NCBI GenBank assembly: GCA_036734105.1
Contig: DAIMZH010000003.1
Span: 73,558-137,557 of the forward strand
Origin: Azoarcus_F sp036734105
Lineage (GTDB): Bacteria; Pseudomonadota; Gammaproteobacteria; Burkholderiales; Rhodocyclaceae
Reading direction: 5' to 3'
DNA: 64,000 nt
A program made the position numbers and the translations under genes. Below are positions 53,487 to 62,498 of this stretch, one piece after another; the first letter of the stretch is position 1; each line of letters starts with the position of its first letter. The notes under the pieces are model-generated. The model was given only the letters and a program-made list of their open reading frames with translations, did no database searches and was not told the origin of the DNA.

Positions 53487-54449
53487 TCAAGGATGCGCCA
53501 CTTGTTTTTCCCCCGGCACCTGACGTGACTCTCGGAACTGCGCTGCGCGTAAGGCCGCGAGTTCGCCGCGAATAGCCTGCAGCTCGCTCATCACCGCCTT
53601 ATGCTCCTCGACCACCAGCGTGCGCGTTTCCTTTTGCTCAACATGTTCCGCTGCACTCATCGCATCCACCATGATCGCGATGAACAGGTTCAGCACGGCG
53701 AACGTCGTCAGCAGAATGAAGATGATGAAGAAGATCCACGCAAAAGGTTGGGCCTCCATGACCGGGCGAACGATCCCCATCGACCACGATTCAAGCGTCA
53801 TGATCTGAAAAAGCGTGTACAGGGAAGCACCGATCGATCCGAACCACTCCGGAAAATCGGCGGCGAACAACTTCGTCGCCATGACGGATGCGACATAAAA
53901 CAGCAGCAACAAAAGGCTCACTATCGAACCCATACCCGGGAGAGCACGCAACAAGGCGCTAACCACCTTGCGCATCGACGGCAAAACGGAAACCAAACGA
54001 AGTGCGCGCAGAATGCGCAGTGAGCTCAGTACCGCAAACCCCTCATCGACCGGCGCGATGGTGAGCGCGACGATAGTGAAGTCGAAGACGTTCCATCCGC
54101 TGCGAAAGAAGCTCGCCCGATACACCACCAACTTCAAAACGATCTCCACGACGAAGATCGCAAGGGCAATCTGATCGAGGGCGAGGAGCAACGCCCCGGC
54201 ATGCGCCATTGCGGTGGGTGAGGTTTCCAGACCCAGCGTGATGGCGTTGACCACGATCACGGCAATGATGAAATTCTGGAATACTCGCGACTCCACAAAA
54301 TGCTGAAGTTTGACAATCGTGATCCGGACTCGATGAGCGCAGGAAATAGTTGTTGGACATTGCGGCAAGGGTTGCTTAAGCCGGTCGAGGCTATGGCACG
54401 CTCCCGTTCTCGTAGCGACAGCTTTGACGTCATCTCGAACTGCACACAT
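53487..54449 (-). CDS. Bacterial voltage-gated sodium channel (BacNaV/NaChBac family)
   Basis: A six-helix ion channel subunit that would form a homotetramer. The S4 voltage sensor is SSLRILRALRLVSVLPSMRK, with arginines at three-residue spacing. The selectivity filter is TLESWSMGIVRP, close to NaChBac TLESWAS. S6 is AVLNLFIAIMVDAMSAAEH, followed by a C-terminal coiled coil (VMSELQAIRGELAALRAA). Similarity starts only near base 54314. The start is uncertain: ATG 54449 touches a terminator-like hairpin and lacks a ribosome-binding site, and TTG 54368 is the other in-frame option. In-frame residues before about 54314 look non-homologous. Confidence 0.88.
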   Translation of the reverse strand: MCAVRDDVKAVATRTGACHSLDRLKQPLPQCPTTISCAHRVRITIVKLQHFVESRVFQNFIIAVIVVNAITLGLETSPTAMAHAGALLLALDQIALAIFVVEIVLKLVVYRASFFRSGWNVFDFTIVALTIAPVDEGFAVLSSLRILRALRLVSVLPSMRKVVSALLRALPGMGSIVSLLLLLFYVASVMATKLFAADFPEWFGSIGASLYTLFQIMTLESWSMGIVRPVMEAQPFAWIFFIIFILLTTFAVLNLFIAIMVDAMSAAEHVEQKETRTLVVEEHKAVMSELQAIRGELAALRAAQFRESRQVPGEKQVAHP

Positions 54450-54451
54450 AC

Positions 54452-54485
54452 AAAAAGGGGCTGCCCCAAATGGACAAAGCCCCTT
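54452..54485 (-). terminator. Terminator-like hairpin upstream of the sodium channel
   Basis: On the minus strand AAGGGGCT (54485-54478) and AGCCCCTT (54462-54455) form an 8-bp stem with a 15-base loop, followed by TTTTT. It ends three bases before the ATG at 54449, so a transcript arriving from the right would stop here. The channel therefore probably has its own promoter to the left of this hairpin. Confidence 0.6.
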
Positions 54486-54518
54486 GGTGTTCCTTGCGGG
54501 CAAGAACCCTGACGACAG

Positions 54519-54704
54519 TCAAAATCTCGCTTGCGGCAGATGATTTATTCGCCTCAGACGCCGGGAGAAAATCAGAAGACAAGCTGCCGTGATAACGATG
54601 CCCAAACGCTTTAAGCCGCTCTTCTTGATGGTCGTAAGTTTATGAAGTACCGAAACAAAGTCAAGCGGCGCGAGACTTGTGTCGCAAAGCTGTAATCCTC
54701 CCAA
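54519..54704 (-). CDS. Possible 61-codon ORF with one membrane helix, doubtful
   Basis: This is an open frame with a TTG start whose stop lies 33 bases before the terminator-like hairpin. It contains a hydrophobic segment (LGIVITAACLLIF) followed by basic residues (SRRLRR), as in a single-pass small membrane protein. No convincing ribosome-binding site and no recognised family. Supported only by the downstream hairpin; it could instead be non-coding or a small RNA. Confidence 0.2.
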   Translation of the reverse strand: MGGLQLCDTSLAPLDFVSVLHKLTTIKKSGLKRLGIVITAACLLIFSRRLRRINHLPQARF

Positions 54705-54775
54705 TGACTAATTTTTCATGGAGGAGGTATTTCTGCTAGGCTTGCGCTTCCTCAACTCCAGCGCACAGTATTTGT

Positions 54776-56023
54776 ATGCGCCCTTGTATGAACGACCCAG
54801 AGCCTCGACCTTACCTCTCCCCTCGTTTTGTTCTTTGCGTTTGCCTGCTTCTTGCCAGTCCAGCGCTCATTGCAGCCACCGACCTTGGTCTGGTTGCAGA
54901 TCCTTCGAGCGGTGATGTCATCCTGCTTCTCACCTACGTGCTTCTCGCACTGCTGTTTTCCTTCCTTTGCTCGGTGGCTGAAGCCACCTTGCTCAGTATC
55001 ACCCCGACCTTCATCGGCGGCCTCGAAACTACCGACCCCAAGCGCGCGGCCCGGCTCAGGAAGCTCAAGGGAGAGAATATTGACCGCTCCCTCGCAGCCA
55101 TCCTCACCCTCAACACAATTGCACATACCGTTGGTGCAATCGGCGCTGGTGCCAAGGCAACAGTAGTCTTTGGCAGCGCCTGGTTCGGCGTTTTCTCGGC
55201 GGTGATGACACTGCTCATCCTGTTTCTGTCCGAGATTGTGCCCAAGACGCTGGGGGCTGTGTATTGGCGCAGTCTGACTGGTTTCACCGTCTTGTATGTG
55301 AACGTCCTCATCAAGAGCATGTACCCGCTCATCCTGGTGTCGGAAAAACTAACCAAGCTGATAGCGCGGGGCCAGACAGTGCACGTCTTCAGCCGTGACG
55401 AGTTTATCGCAATGGCCAATATCGGTCAGGAAACTGGGCATATCAACGATCGCGAATCACGAATTATCCGCAACCTGTTTCGCTTCGGCTCGCTACGTGC
55501 GCAGGACATCATGACGCCGCGCACCGTAGTCGTGGCCTTGCAAGAGAGCATGAGCATTTCGGACGCGTTGCAGATAAGGATGAATACCCCCTTCTCGCGT
55601 ATCCCGATCTACAGCACCGACCTCGACGCGGTTACCGGGTTCGTTCTGCGTGAAGATTTGCTGATGGCGCAGACACAAGGCACCGGCAAGCGACCGTTGA
55701 CCGCCCTGCGTCGGAACATCGAGGCTGTTGCAGGGGCAACGCCTTTGTCCAACCTGCTCGAACTACTGCTCGACAAACGCCACCATATTGCGGTGGTGAT
55801 CGGCGAGTACGGCGAGACCAAGGGCGTGGTCACGCTGGAAGATGTGGTTGAGACCTTGCTCGGAATCGAGATCGTCGACGAGGGTGACAAAGTGGACGAC
55901 ATGCAGCACATGGCCAGGCAACTCTGGGCCAAGCGTGCGCGAGCGTTGGGGGTCGAGGTGGATACGGCAACTGGCGCACCGGGCAGCCCCTCCGTAACTG
56001 CGACCGACGCTACCGAACGCTGA
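54776..56023 (+). CDS. CNNM/CorB-type membrane protein with CBS domains (first paralogue)
   Basis: A 415-residue inner-membrane protein. After a signal-like first helix comes a CNNM (DUF21) domain with about three or four helices (LLALLFSFLCSVAEATLLSI, LILFLSEIVPKTLGAVYW). A paired CBS domain follows (LRAQDIMTPRTVVVALQE, TKGVVTLEDVVETLLGIEI). It lacks the C-terminal CorC_HlyC domain of the downstream paralogue. Homologues are often called haemolysins; a Mg2+/Co2+ transport role is more likely. ATG 54776 or 54788; neither has a clear ribosome-binding site. Confidence 0.9.
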   Translation: MRPCMNDPEPRPYLSPRFVLCVCLLLASPALIAATDLGLVADPSSGDVILLLTYVLLALLFSFLCSVAEATLLSITPTFIGGLETTDPKRAARLRKLKGENIDRSLAAILTLNTIAHTVGAIGAGAKATVVFGSAWFGVFSAVMTLLILFLSEIVPKTLGAVYWRSLTGFTVLYVNVLIKSMYPLILVSEKLTKLIARGQTVHVFSRDEFIAMANIGQETGHINDRESRIIRNLFRFGSLRAQDIMTPRTVVVALQESMSISDALQIRMNTPFSRIPIYSTDLDAVTGFVLREDLLMAQTQGTGKRPLTALRRNIEAVAGATPLSNLLELLLDKRHHIAVVIGEYGETKGVVTLEDVVETLLGIEIVDEGDKVDDMQHMARQLWAKRARALGVEVDTATGAPGSPSVTATDATER

Positions 56024-56124
56024 ACGAACTGAACATGATGGCACCGCCTTGCGCTCCGCGTGGCGGTGCCGCAACCGCGCTCCTCCCGTGCGTGCATTGC
56101 GCCTTATTGTTCGAGACCTTCGTA

Positions 56125-57462
56125 ATGGAAATTCCGATACTCATCGCCCTGATCGTACTCAACGGCATGTTTGCCATGTCCGAGATCGCACTCGTCTCCG
56201 CGCGCCGCGCGCGACTTACCCGCCTGGCCGAGGATGGCGACAGATCGGCCATGATCGCCATCAAACTGAGTGAGGATCCTGATCGCTTCCTGTCGACGAT
56301 TCAGATCGGCATCACTTCCATCGGCATCCTCAGCGGTATTTTTGGCGAAGCTGCACTCGCTGGTCCGCTGGCCGAGTGGTTACAGACGCTTGGAGTGGCA
56401 CAGGGGCACAGCGAGATGGGCGCCACGGCACTCGTGGTGGTGGTGATCACCTACGTGTCCATCGTCATCGGCGAACTGGTGCCCAAGCGGATCGGACAGA
56501 TCAATGCCGAGAATGTCGCGCGTCTGGTGGCGCGACCGATGAATCTGCTGACCTTTATTTCCCGGCCCTTTGAGCGCGTGGTCGCAGTTTCCACCAATCT
56601 TTTGCTTCGCCTGATCGGTCAACATGACATTCAGAGTCCAAGCGTCACAGAAGAGGAGATTCAAGCTCTGCTCGATGAGGGGTCCGAGGCCGGCGTCATC
56701 GAGAAGAGCGAACACGACATGGTGCGCAATGTATTCCGCCTGGATGAGCGACAGATCGGTTCGTTGATGGTGCCACGCTCGGACATCATCTGGCTCGACG
56801 TCACACGCCCGCTGGAGGAGAGCCTGGCGCTGGTTGCCGCTTCGGCACATTCGTGTTTTCCCGTTTGTCGCGGCAGCTTTGACGAACTCCTCGGCGTCAC
56901 GAGTTCCAAGAATCTCTTTGCGCAGATGCTGATTGGCAAGACGGTAGATCTCACCAAGGATCTTCAGGAGGGGGTCTTTGTCCCCGAGTCACTAACTGGT
57001 ATGGAGTTGCTTGAGCGGTTCCGCACTTTAGGTACTTACTTCGTGTTCGTGATCGACGAGTATGGAGAGGTTCTTGGCATGGTCACGCTTCATGACGTGA
57101 TTGAGTCCGTGACAGGCGAATTTCTGACACAAGGCAACGATGATGACGCTTGGGCCGTGCAGCAGGAGGACGGCTCATGGCTGCTCGACGGACTCATTCC
57201 CATTGTCGAGATGAAGGACCGACTCGGCTTCCGGTCCGTGCCGGAGGAAGACAAGGGCCGTTATAACACCTTGTCTGGGATGATCATGTGGTTGCTGGGC
57301 CGCTTGCCCGGCATCGGCGACGTGACGACCTGGGAGGGGTGGCGGCTGGAGGTGATCGACCTGGACGGTAAGCGCATCGACAAGGTGCTGGCAGTTCGCT
57401 TACCAGAACCGGATGCCGAAACCGTGGTCCAAGGCGAGCCGGAAGAGTCGGCGAACACCTGA
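56125..57462 (+). CDS. CNNM/HlyC-CorC family membrane protein with CBS domains (second paralogue)
   Basis: A 445-residue protein with the complete architecture. The CNNM transmembrane domain (about residues 1-190) starts MEIPILIALIVLNGMFAMSE. The CBS pair follows (RQIGSLMVPRSDIIWLD and DEYGEVLGMVTLHDVIESV), then the C-terminal CorC_HlyC domain (about 360-440, with RYNTLSGMIMWLLGRLPGIGD). ATG 56125 is the family start; the upstream in-frame 30 codons are unrelated. It lies 101 bases after the first paralogue and may share its transcript. Confidence 0.92.
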   Translation: MEIPILIALIVLNGMFAMSEIALVSARRARLTRLAEDGDRSAMIAIKLSEDPDRFLSTIQIGITSIGILSGIFGEAALAGPLAEWLQTLGVAQGHSEMGATALVVVVITYVSIVIGELVPKRIGQINAENVARLVARPMNLLTFISRPFERVVAVSTNLLLRLIGQHDIQSPSVTEEEIQALLDEGSEAGVIEKSEHDMVRNVFRLDERQIGSLMVPRSDIIWLDVTRPLEESLALVAASAHSCFPVCRGSFDELLGVTSSKNLFAQMLIGKTVDLTKDLQEGVFVPESLTGMELLERFRTLGTYFVFVIDEYGEVLGMVTLHDVIESVTGEFLTQGNDDDAWAVQQEDGSWLLDGLIPIVEMKDRLGFRSVPEEDKGRYNTLSGMIMWLLGRLPGIGDVTTWEGWRLEVIDLDGKRIDKVLAVRLPEPDAETVVQGEPEESANT

Positions 57463-57502
57463 TTTTTCTACCCTTTTGCAATGAGTGATTGCGGAGTCAT
57501 TG

Positions 57503-58378
57503 ATGAAACGCGTGCTGCTTTTTCTTGTCACCAACCTTGCCATCGTTGTGGTGTTGGGCATCGTTGCCAACCTGCTTGGGGTTAACCGTTTTCTTACTGC
57601 GAACGGGCTGAACTTGGGCATGCTGCTCGGTTTTGCGGCGCTTATGGGCTTTGGCGGGGCGTTCATCTCGCTGCTGATGTCCAAGACCATCGCCAAGTGG
57701 AGTACCGGTGCGCAGGTCATCGATGCACCACGTAACGACACTGAGCGCTGGCTGGTCGATTCAGTGGCCCGTTTCGCACAGTCCGCCGGTATTCCGATGC
57801 CCGAGGTGGCGATTTACCAGGGTGAACCCAATGCCTTTGCCACAGGTGCGACGAAGAACAGTTCGCTGGTCGCCGTGTCGACCGGACTGCTGCAGTCGAT
57901 GAACCGAGAGGAGGCCGAGGCGGTGCTAGCCCACGAGGTGGCGCACATTGCCAACGGCGACATGGTCACGCTCACCCTCATTCAGGGCGTGGTCAATACC
58001 TTCGTGGTATTCCTTTCACGCGTGGTGGGTTATCTGGTCGACTCCTTCCTGCGACGCAATGATGAGCACTCGAGCGGCCCCGGCATCGGCTATTTCGTCA
58101 CCACCATCGTCTGCGATATTCTGTTTGGCGTGCTGGCCAGCATCATCGTGGCCTGGTTTTCACGGCAGCGCGAGTTCCGCGCCGATGCTGGCGCCGCGCA
58201 ACTGATGGGCACTGCGCAACCCATGGTCGGCGCGTTGCGCAGGCTCGGCGGCATGGACGCAGGCGAGCTTCCGCAGAATGTCGCCACCGCTGGTATCGCT
58301 AGTCGCCCGGCATGGATGGCCTTGTTTGCCAGTCATCCACCGATCGAAGAACGTATCCGCGCGCTACAAAGCCACTGA
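57503..58378 (+). CDS. htpX: Membrane zinc metalloprotease HtpX
   Basis: A 291-residue M48 protease for quality control of inner-membrane proteins. N-terminal helices start MKRVLLFLVTNLAIVVVLG. The zinc motif HEVAH is at about residues 144-148 (VLAHEVAHIANGDM), followed by further helices and the third ligand region REFRADAGAAQLMG. ATG 57503 is preceded by CGGAG. It follows the CNNM pair by 40 bases, so the three may be co-transcribed under membrane stress. Confidence 0.95.
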   Translation: MKRVLLFLVTNLAIVVVLGIVANLLGVNRFLTANGLNLGMLLGFAALMGFGGAFISLLMSKTIAKWSTGAQVIDAPRNDTERWLVDSVARFAQSAGIPMPEVAIYQGEPNAFATGATKNSSLVAVSTGLLQSMNREEAEAVLAHEVAHIANGDMVTLTLIQGVVNTFVVFLSRVVGYLVDSFLRRNDEHSSGPGIGYFVTTIVCDILFGVLASIIVAWFSRQREFRADAGAAQLMGTAQPMVGALRRLGGMDAGELPQNVATAGIASRPAWMALFASHPPIEERIRALQSH

Positions 58379-58388
58379 GGCTTTGGCA

Positions 58389-58404
58389 CACGGCGATAGC
58401 CGTG
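58389..58404. repeat. Short hairpin after htpX
   Basis: CACGGC-GATA-GCCGTG is a perfect 6-bp stem 11 bases past the htpX stop. No T-run follows, so it is a weak terminator candidate. Confidence 0.35.
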
Positions 58405-58638
58405 ATTGAACCGGTGGCAAAGAACGCCGTCGATCGACTCATTTTCGAGTAGCAGCGCCTGCGCAGAGTGCTCTTGATCTGCACGCGCAAAATAGCCGAG
58501 TTGCTCAGGTCACACTTTGATTGGTGGTCGGCCTGGACGTCATTGCAGGCTCAAGTTTTGAACGCCGCCACCTCGCTGCATTGCCGTCATCAGAAAAACT
58601 CAGCGACTCTTGCGTGGCAGGTCGTCCATGCGCACACC

Positions 58639-61600
58639 TCACCCACTTTCGGGCGTCTGACGCAGCAGATCACGCACCGTTGCCAGCGCACCGGGATAGT
58701 CGAACGCCGCCACTTGCCGCCCCAGTTGCATGGCTGCCGCCCCGTGCGTGGTCAGCAAGAGCTGTCGGCTGGGCTCGAATATATCGGCCGCTGCGGTATC
58801 GTCGCGGTTGAGCAGGACTGCCAGTTGTTCAAGCACCGCGCGCGCGCGCTCGGGATCGGGCGCCGGTGCGTCGTCGGTTGCCGCCTCAGGCAATTGCGCA
58901 AGCACCGCATCCAGCGCCTGCAATTCTCTCTGCAGGGACACCACGAGCTCAGGTATCAATGCAGTCTCATGGTCGCGCAAAGCTTGCTCGATCGCCACTG
59001 CGACGGCCTGCAGCGCAGTCGCGCCCAACGATCCGGCCACGCCCTTGATGGCATGCAGCCGTTGCCTCGCGGCTTGGACCTGGCCTGCGGCAAGCGCGCT
59101 CTGCAGTAACTGCGGATCTTCGCGATGGTTGGCAACAAAATGCCGCAACAAGGCCACATAGGCGACTGTCTTGCCACCCACAGCCTGCAGTCCGCGCGTG
59201 GTATTCAGACCAGCAAATTCAGTCAAGAGGGCCGGCAACACGAACTGCTGTCCGGGCGGATGGGTCGGAGTGCCAATCGCATAATCGGCGCGATCGGTTT
59301 CCTGCCCCACTGGCAGCCATTTCAGCAAGGTGGCGAAGAGTGCATCCGGCTCGACCGGCTTGGTGATGAAATCATCCATCCCTGCGTCCTTGCAGGCCTG
59401 ACGATCCTCGTCAAAGGCATTGGCGGTCATTGCCAGAATCGGTCGGCTTTCCCACCCGGGCAGCCTGCGGATTGCGCGGGTAGCGTCAAGGCCGTCCATG
59501 TTGGGCATCTGCATGTCCATCAGAATCAGGTCGTACGCGTGGGCGGCTGCCTTCGCCACCGCCTGCCAGCCGTCCTCGGCGGTATCCAAGGCCAGGCCTA
59601 CGCCGTGCAGCAACTCCAGCGCCACTTCGCGGTTGACGGGGTTGTCCTCGGCGAGCAACAGCCGCTTGCCGGGGGAGTGCCGACGCAATTGCGTTTCGGC
59701 ATCGTCCGAGGGCGCGGCCTTATTGGAAGGCATGACACCATGGCCACGCTGGAGTCGGGCGGTGAACCAGAAGGTGCTGCCTACCCCCGGCGTGCTGTCA
59801 ACGCCGACTTCTCCGCCCATCACCTGCGCCAATTGCTTGGCAATGGCGAGTCCGAGGCCGGTGCCACCATACTTGCGAGTGGTTGAGGTATCGGCCTGTT
59901 CGAAGGCCTGAAACAGCCGCTGCCTGGCTTCCGGCGTGATGCCGATGCCGGTATCCGCGACCGCGAATCGCACCAGCAGGCCTTGGTCGTCGTCCTTGAG
60001 GAGCAGTGCGCTCAACATGATACGACCTTTGTTGGTGAACTTGACGGCATTGCCGGCGAAGTTGAGCAAGGCCTGCCGCAGCCGCACCGCATCTCCACGC
60101 AGCCAGGCCGGCACAGCGTCGCGATCAATCTCGATCGCGAGCCCCTTCTCCTGCGTCGCCGGGGCGATGATGGACGCGACGTTGTCGAGGACCACCGAGA
60201 GGTTGAAGTCGGTATCCTCAAGTCGCAGTTTGCCGGCCTCGATCTTGGACAGGTCGAGAATGTCGTTGATGATCGACAACAGGTGCCGGCTTGCGTTATC
60301 GATCTTGGACAGCCGGTCTGCCTGCTCCGGGGTGGCGCCCGCGCGTTGCATCAGGTGGGTGAGACCGATGATCGCGTTCATCGGCGTGCGGATCTCGTGG
60401 CTCATGTTGGCGAGGAAGGCGCTCTTGGCCACGTTCGCTGCTTCGGCCTGTTGCCGCGCGGCGGTCAGTTCTGTCGTGCGCTGCGCCACCAGGTCCGCCA
60501 GGTGATTGCGGTACTGGTCAAGCTCTACGCTGATGCGCTTTTTCTCGGTGATGTCATCTTTCACCGCAACGTAGTGGCTGACCGATCCATCGGGCTGGCG
60601 AAGCGGCGTGATGATCGCGAATTCGATAAACAGGGTGCCGTCCTTCTTGCGGTTGTGGAATTCCCCCTTCCACGACTGCCCCTGCGTCAGCGCAGCCCAC
60701 ATACCGGCGTAGATTTCCGGCGACGTCTGACCCGATTTAAAGATGCGAGGACTTTTCCCGATCAGTTCATCGCGGGAATAGCCGGTTATGCTCATCAGGG
60801 AGTCATTGACATACTCGATCGTGCCATCGAGTTTGGTGATCACGATACTTTCAGGACTCTGCTCAATGGCAAGCGACAGCTTGCGCAGCGTCGCCTCCGT
60901 CTTCTTGCGTTCGTTGATGTCCTGCGCAGCACCCCACAGGCCAACCGTTTTACCTGCCGAATCGAGTTCAACCTCGCCTTGCACCCACACCCATCCGGTG
61001 CTTCCGTCTTTTCTGACGAGTTCCAGTTCGAGCGTGTAGGGAGCACCGGTCTCCCGGGTATGGGCCAGGGCTGAGGACAGCCTCTCCCAACTTTCAGGGG
61101 TGAACAGTTTCATGTGCTCGGTATAGGGTGGCACGGGCAGCGACGGATCGAATCCATACATCTTGTAGAGTTCTTCCGACCAAACAACCTGTTGGGTTGC
61201 CAAGTTCAGACGCCAACTGCCGATATGGGCAATGCGCTGTGTCTCTCCCAGATCTTTCACGATCCTCCGCAGCACATCCAGCAGGCTGTTGAAGCTGCTG
61301 ATCAATTGCCCGATTTCATCCTGAGTGGTCACGGGCAGCGGTTCGGCCATCAAGCCCTGCCTCGAGCGGGTGCCTAGGGCTGCGGCGGCGACGCCGATCG
61401 GTGCCAATTGGCTTCGAAGCATCCACCAAGTCAGTCCGCCAGCGATCAGGGTGAGCAGGATAGTGGCCAGCAGCATGCGCTGCTGCATGTCGTGAATTGG
61501 AGCGAAGGCCTCTGTGGTCGGCAGCGTTGCTGCGACATACCAATCCGCCACCGGGATGTTCTTGGCCGAGGTCAGCAGTTCCACGCCCTTGACATTGCGC

Positions 61601-62346
61601 AACAGGCCCGAGCCCTCGTATCCGGCCAGGTGTTCGTCAATTTCCGGCCGGACGCCAGGCGGTGGCAGGGCTTCCATGATGCGGCTCTTATCGGTGCCGG
61701 TGACGATCATCCGCTGCTGTCTATCGACGATTACATAGCCCCCCGTTCGCCCATAGGGACTCGAAACAAGCCTGTCCAGGAAATTGTCCGGGCTCAGTTG
61801 GACGACGCCCACCAGACTGCCGACGACCTTGCCTTGCGTATCGCGTATCGGCACCGCCAGACTGAAGACCGGAACCTGCAATACCTTGGCGACTTCAAGG
61901 GCTCCGATTGCCGACTTGCCCTCTCCGAGCGCCGCAGCAACGTTATTGCTGAGGGAATAGTCGATACCGATACGGCCAACGTTGACCGGCATGGAGGCGG
62001 TGGCGATGCCTGCGGCATCGGTGACAAAAAAGCCCCCGTTGAACAGAAAGGGCAGGATCGACCGGCGCTCTAGGTTGTCCTGCTGAACTGCTGGTGATAG
62101 CAATTCCCTTTTGCCAAGGTCAGCCGCGATCATCTCCAGGGCAGTCAGGCGGTCCCTCAGATCCTGATCAATCTTTGCAGCCACCAAGGTCACGGTCGAG
62201 CGTTGCTGGTCGCCCAGCATCTGCACCATGTCCGTGCGCAGCATCTTCGATGCGTAGTAACCAAGCGCCCACAGGCTGAGGACGAAAATCATCAGGGAAA
62301 ACAGGGTGACGCGGGCCTTGAGTGAGCGCCGCAGCAATCCGATCAT
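58639..62346 (-). CDS. Hybrid sensor histidine kinase (Cache-HAMP-PAS-PAS-HisKA-HATPase-REC-HPt)
   Basis: A 1235-residue membrane kinase. Transmembrane helix 1 lies at about 12-32, a double-Cache-like periplasmic sensor at 35-285, TM2 at 290-310 and HAMP at 310-365. A PAS_3-like domain spans 370-485 and a second PAS 490-605. HisKA has phospho-acceptor His650 (ANMSHEIRTPMNAIIG). The ATPase has N box NFAGNAVKF, DTGIGI and GGTGLGLAI. A receiver with Asp944 (LILMDMQMPNMDG) and an HPt domain with His1098 (RLHAIKGVAGSLG) complete the phosphorelay. ATG 62346 overlaps the stop of a 51-codon ORF. The HD-GYP response regulator upstream in the operon is the likely output. Confidence 0.94.
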   Translation of the reverse strand: MIGLLRRSLKARVTLFSLMIFVLSLWALGYYASKMLRTDMVQMLGDQQRSTVTLVAAKIDQDLRDRLTALEMIAADLGKRELLSPAVQQDNLERRSILPFLFNGGFFVTDAAGIATASMPVNVGRIGIDYSLSNNVAAALGEGKSAIGALEVAKVLQVPVFSLAVPIRDTQGKVVGSLVGVVQLSPDNFLDRLVSSPYGRTGGYVIVDRQQRMIVTGTDKSRIMEALPPPGVRPEIDEHLAGYEGSGLLRNVKGVELLTSAKNIPVADWYVAATLPTTEAFAPIHDMQQRMLLATILLTLIAGGLTWWMLRSQLAPIGVAAAALGTRSRQGLMAEPLPVTTQDEIGQLISSFNSLLDVLRRIVKDLGETQRIAHIGSWRLNLATQQVVWSEELYKMYGFDPSLPVPPYTEHMKLFTPESWERLSSALAHTRETGAPYTLELELVRKDGSTGWVWVQGEVELDSAGKTVGLWGAAQDINERKKTEATLRKLSLAIEQSPESIVITKLDGTIEYVNDSLMSITGYSRDELIGKSPRIFKSGQTSPEIYAGMWAALTQGQSWKGEFHNRKKDGTLFIEFAIITPLRQPDGSVSHYVAVKDDITEKKRISVELDQYRNHLADLVAQRTTELTAARQQAEAANVAKSAFLANMSHEIRTPMNAIIGLTHLMQRAGATPEQADRLSKIDNASRHLLSIINDILDLSKIEAGKLRLEDTDFNLSVVLDNVASIIAPATQEKGLAIEIDRDAVPAWLRGDAVRLRQALLNFAGNAVKFTNKGRIMLSALLLKDDDQGLLVRFAVADTGIGITPEARQRLFQAFEQADTSTTRKYGGTGLGLAIAKQLAQVMGGEVGVDSTPGVGSTFWFTARLQRGHGVMPSNKAAPSDDAETQLRRHSPGKRLLLAEDNPVNREVALELLHGVGLALDTAEDGWQAVAKAAAHAYDLILMDMQMPNMDGLDATRAIRRLPGWESRPILAMTANAFDEDRQACKDAGMDDFITKPVEPDALFATLLKWLPVGQETDRADYAIGTPTHPPGQQFVLPALLTEFAGLNTTRGLQAVGGKTVAYVALLRHFVANHREDPQLLQSALAAGQVQAARQRLHAIKGVAGSLGATALQAVAVAIEQALRDHETALIPELVVSLQRELQALDAVLAQLPEAATDDAPAPDPERARAVLEQLAVLLNRDDTAAADIFEPSRQLLLTTHGAAAMQLGRQVAAFDYPGALATVRDLLRQTPESG

Positions 62347-62498
62347 GTTGGCTCACATCCGGGCGGCAGCAAGGCGATAGAGACTTGGGCCCATTCAGCC
62401 GGATCACCGACCAGCGTCGGGAATACGGCATGGAAAATCACCACTCTGCCTGCGGCAGAAGCTGATTCGATCCAGTGCGAACCCTTTACGTTACCCAT
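62343..62498 (-). CDS. Small coupled ORF (51 residues) between HD-GYP regulator and hybrid kinase
   Basis: This ATG-started frame fills the whole gap between two signalling genes. Its ATG at 62498 shares bases with the HD-GYP gene's stop (TGATG), and its stop overlaps the kinase start (ATGA). The product begins MGNVKGSHWIESASAAG, contains RVVIFHAVFPTLVGDPAEW and ends PPGCEPT. It has no signal peptide and no family I recognise. The third-position G+C is about 57 percent, lower than I would expect for this genome. The double overlap argues for translation; it could also be the tail of a decayed larger gene. Confidence 0.55.
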   Translation of the reverse strand: MGNVKGSHWIESASAAGRVVIFHAVFPTLVGDPAEWAQVSIALLPPGCEPT

